NCBI GenBank assembly: GCA_016882265.1
Contig: VGVB01000003.1
Span: 38,440-102,439 of the forward strand
Source: Gammaproteobacteria bacterium
GTDB taxonomy: Bacteria; Pseudomonadota; Gammaproteobacteria; Steroidobacterales; Steroidobacteraceae
Reading direction: 5' to 3'
Length of the DNA: 64,000 nucleotides
Shown: piece by piece, positions 63,796 through 64,000 of the stretch
Position numbering within the stretch: position 1 is the first letter of the stretch
How the letters are laid out: each line of letters begins with the position of its first letter
Program-made: the position numbers and the translations under genes
Notes under the pieces: generated by a model
The model's database searches: none
Told to the model about the DNA's origin: nothing
The model's input: the letters and a program-made list of their open reading frames with translations, nothing else

Positions 63796-64000
63796 ATGCG
63801 GAAGTCAGAAAAGGTCGGTCGGGAGCTGCAGCGCCGTCGCCTGCGGGGAGGGCGTCTGTTGCTACGCGGCGAATCGCAGGCGGAGGTGGCACGGCGGGTC
63901 GGGGTAACGCGCTCGACGGTGAGCGACTGGAACGAGGCGTTGCGCGCCGGCGGGCTGGAGGCGCTCAGGCGCCGGCCGCGCGGGCGACCCCCCGGACTCG
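63796..64000 (+). CDS. IS630-family transposase, N-terminal part (cut by the window end)
   Basis: At least 68 residues are visible from the ATG at 63796, with GGAG 5 nt upstream. They form the winged helix-turn-helix of IS630-type transposases: SQAEVARRVGVTRSTVSDWN, then EALRAGGLEALRRRPRGRPP. The DDE catalytic domain would lie beyond the window. The local 200 bp upstream has lower GC than the genome, consistent with a mobile element edge. Terminal repeats and the TA duplication cannot be checked because the right end is missing. Confidence 0.85.
   Translation, partial: MRKSEKVGRELQRRRLRGGRLLLRGESQAEVARRVGVTRSTVSDWNEALRAGGLEALRRRPRGRPPGL

Overview
This window is about 68-70% GC and tightly packed with genes. 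The gene content and order point to a gammaproteobacterial chromosome: a topA-smg-dprA-LysM / def-fmt-rsmB-DUF4390-ntrY-ntrX block, pntAB, gshA, hemF-rlmJ-hemB-aroE and priA-argS-SPOR. The placement near Nevskiales, Steroidobacterales, Xanthomonadales or Chromatiales is an inference from synteny. I found no rRNA, tRNA, CRISPR array or prophage. The window looks like core chromosome with small mobile or regulatory insertions.

Layout. 1-3905: a secreted lipocalin-like protein, a CBS-pair protein, and the two acetolactate synthase subunits, which are transcribed divergently. 3909-6198: flavin amine oxidase, hypoxanthine-DNA glycosylase, and an RRM RNA-binding protein with a clear terminator. 6741-9738: a three-gene ABC-2 exporter. 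9810-14030: isoaspartyl peptidase, GGDEF protein, a small secreted protein and gshA. 14111-19529: a co-directional run with DUF2845, GNAT, FadI-like thiolase, succinate-semialdehyde dehydrogenase, ferrochelatase and a VOC protein. 19620-20132: an AT-rich island next to a truncated MalT/LuxR-type regulator. 20205-24538: ExoD, YceI, PutP, 5'-3' exonuclease and HNH nuclease, mostly with ATGA/GTGA overlaps. 24738-27758: pntA-pntB. 27791-29727: PspC, then an ECF sigma/DUF3619/DUF3106 operon. 29849-34392: priA, argS and a SPOR protein. 34439-35149: a REP-associated Y1 transposase. 35261-42214: ntrX-ntrY-DUF4390-rsmB-fmt-def on the minus strand. 42375-50552: LysM, dprA, smg, topA, hemF, rlmJ and hemB. 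50557-59580: aroE, gamma carbonic anhydrase, LemA-like, exonuclease III, HD hydrolase, M15 peptidase, a GGDEF-EAL protein and a CPA2 antiporter. 59594-62178: an ABC/GntR operon with an upstream unknown protein. 62479-63544: a second ECF sigma with a membrane partner. 63796-end: the start of an IS630-type transposase.

Most interesting points. A REP-like palindrome family (core GGGAAGCGTCCCC) occurs in six copies between 22930 and 35261. It surrounds and enters a RAYT transposase gene, and it has become coding sequence at several 3' ends. A second, unrelated palindromic repeat of about 87 bp occurs in two copies of opposite orientation (1265-1351 and 6573-6660). The NtrX-like regulator has lost the Walker A lysine, the Walker B acidic pair and the GAFTGA loop. 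The ECF sigma gene at 29115-29727 is split by one extra base in a G6 tract. Several genes have a -10-like hexamer only 6-8 nt before the start codon, which suggests leaderless transcripts.
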